A stretch of 64,000 nt of DNA from contig CALHAI010000014.1 of assembly GCA_937934295.1 (NCBI GenBank), positions 79,815 to 143,814 of the forward strand. Reading direction: 5' to 3'. This DNA comes from an uncultured Blastocatellia bacterium (GTDB lineage Bacteria > Acidobacteriota > Blastocatellia > HR10). The notes beneath the pieces were generated by a model that was given only the letters and a program-made list of their open reading frames with translations, did not search any database and was not told where the DNA came from. The position numbers were made by a program, and so were the translations under genes. Positions within the stretch are counted from its first letter, which is position 1; each line of letters starts with the position of its first letter. Positions 63,334-64,000 of the stretch are shown here, piece after piece.

Positions 63334-63762
63334 ATGCAGCCGGTGAAGGCCATTCCAGATAAGCTTTATTTCAAGATCGGTGAGGTTTGTGAGATCACGG
63401 GTGTTCAGCCCCATGTCTTGCGCTATTGGGAGACGGAGTTCCCGCAATTGGCTCCGGAGAAGAATCGCGCGGGGCAGCGCGTCTACAAACGACGTGATAT
63501 CGAGCTGATCCTGCGAATCAAGAAGCTGCTTTACGAGGACAAGTTCACGATCGCCGGCGCGCGAAAGCGCTTGGCCGCCGAATCGCGATTCAAGCTCTTA
63601 TCCTCGGAGACACCGTCCGACGCGACAGAGGGCGCAGGCGAAGGCCCAACGCCGTCAGTCTCTCCAAGAGTTTACCAAGTCCTTCACGACGTCAAGCGCG
63701 GGCTAGAAGAGCTGTTGGCAATGCTGAGCCAAAGTGATATAATAACTTCCCCAAAGTCGTGA
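63334..63762 (+). CDS. MerR-family transcriptional regulator
   Basis: 142 residues from ATG 63334, chosen for GAGGGAGGG at 63317-63325; ATG 63301 is in frame upstream. Winged-helix MerR domain: [75 protein letters not shown] variable linker and a C-terminal coiled helix ([20 protein letters not shown]) follow; there are no metal-binding cysteines. Lies 46 bp after the IHF gene in the same direction; the promoter for the tRNA is inside its 3' end. Confidence 0.88.
   Translation: MQPVKAIPDKLYFKIGEVCEITGVQPHVLRYWETEFPQLAPEKNRAGQRVYKRRDIELILRIKKLLYEDKFTIAGARKRLAAESRFKLLSSETPSDATEGAGEGPTPSVSPRVYQVLHDVKRGLEELLAMLSQSDIITSPKS
63715..63743 (+). promoter_or_regulatory. Promoter of tRNA-Pro, with extended -10
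   Basis: TTGGCA at 63715-63720, 17-bp spacer, TATAAT at 63738-63743 preceded by TGn. The near-perfect element lies within the MerR gene end, with predicted initiation about 20 bp before the mature tRNA. Confidence 0.75.
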
Positions 63763-63770
63763 AGACGGGT

Positions 63771-63848
63771 CGGGACGTGGCGCAGCCTGGTTAGCGCGCT
63801 TGCTTGGGGTGCAAGAGGTCGCTGGTTCAAATCCAGTCGTCCCGACCA
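63771..63848 (+). tRNA. tRNA-Pro (anticodon GGG)
   Basis: Cloverleaf folds by eye: acceptor CGGGACG (63771-63777) with CGTCCCG (63838-63844), D stem GCGC/GCGC, anticodon stem CTTGC/GCAAG around loop TTGGGGT (anticodon GGG), T arm CTGG-TTCAAAT-CCAG, then encoded ACCA. Reads CCC and CCU proline codons. Followed by TTCTTTTTTA, which may terminate transcription. Confidence 0.95.
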
Positions 63849-64000
63849 TTCTTTTTTATAGGGCCTTTGTGCTCTCACTGAGGGGGCGAGGGCGCAAGGA
63901 GAGATGGGGTTTTCAAGCCGGGGCAGTCCTGGGAGCCTTGTCCTGAGGGGATGTCAGAGCTGCTCCAACGAGAGCCACTCGAAGTGACCAGAGGGCTCAG
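63849..64000. other. Right edge, no gene seen
   Basis: After the T-rich stretch behind the tRNA, the last 150 bp hold only very short open frames and no recognisable signal. Confidence 0.5.

Overview
The window looks like a gene-dense, roughly 60% G+C bacterial chromosome segment, most likely from an Acidobacteriota-like (possibly thermophilic) organism. That assignment is an inference. It rests on two large TonB-dependent receptors with N-terminal carboxypeptidase-regulatory-like domains, a giant Asp-box/BNR protein, a GH57 glycosidase, a System I cytochrome c maturation operon, and short intergenic gaps with many 4-bp ATGA/GTGA overlaps. Canonical sigma70-like promoters (TTGACA / TATAAT type) can be read in front of many units. 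I saw no rRNA, CRISPR array, insertion sequence or prophage. One tRNA gene (Pro, GGG) lies near the right edge.

Layout. 1-3.1 kb: end of a polyamine ABC importer operon (potA partial, potB, and a potC-potD fusion). 3.2-5.7 kb: rluD, then divergently myo-inositol-1-phosphate synthase. 5.9-12.8 kb: a nine-gene cytochrome c maturation operon (ccmF, ccmH, ccmI-like, an uncharacterised membrane protein, ccmE of the cysteine type, ccmA, ccmB, ccmC, ccmD-like). 12.8-18.95 kb (minus strand): sensor kinase, receiver, GH57 glycosidase, galT and amidohydrolase, apparently one transcription unit. 19.1-22.9 kb (minus): folK and a TonB-dependent receptor. 23-24.9 kb: rRNA methyltransferase and a secreted glycine-zipper protein. 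24.9-27.2 kb (minus): icd and mdh of the TCA cycle. 27.4-29.9 kb: TPR protein, rnc, lepB. 30-33.9 kb: a putative outer-membrane protein, phosphohexomutase, FtsB-like protein and glutamate dehydrogenase. 34-38.3 kb: efflux adaptor, its ATPase, and a LysM lytic transglycosylase. 38.25-41 kb (minus): hybrid sensor kinase and threonine-dehydratase-like enzyme. 41.2-45.6 kb: a paired M16 peptidase (active plus inactive subunit), a degenerate crotonase and a hemerythrin. 46-49.4 kb (minus): an MFS / spermidine-synthase-like / TPR fusion. 49.6-57.5 kb: TonB receptor, an M20-like protein lacking metal ligands, and the BNR protein. 57.6-61 kb: surE, pcm, a YqaA/DedA protein, then minus-strand nadD-rimI. 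61.3-62.9 kb (minus): flippase-like protein and nrdR. 63-63.85 kb: IHF/HU protein, MerR regulator and tRNA-Pro.

The most unusual content is the PotCD fusion, the cysteine-type Ccm operon with an extra conserved-looking membrane protein, the sensor kinase with an N-terminal Cys cluster in front of GH57/galT, the M20-fold protein that has lost several metal ligands, the internally duplicated MFS/aminopropyltransferase-like fusion whose catalytic Asp is changed, a long hairpin at the predicted 5' end of the TPR-rnc-lepB transcript, and a perfect 12-bp palindrome embedded in frame in rimI. None of these amounts to a clearly new multi-gene system. The Ccm operon with its unknown fourth gene is the best candidate for a new component of a known system.
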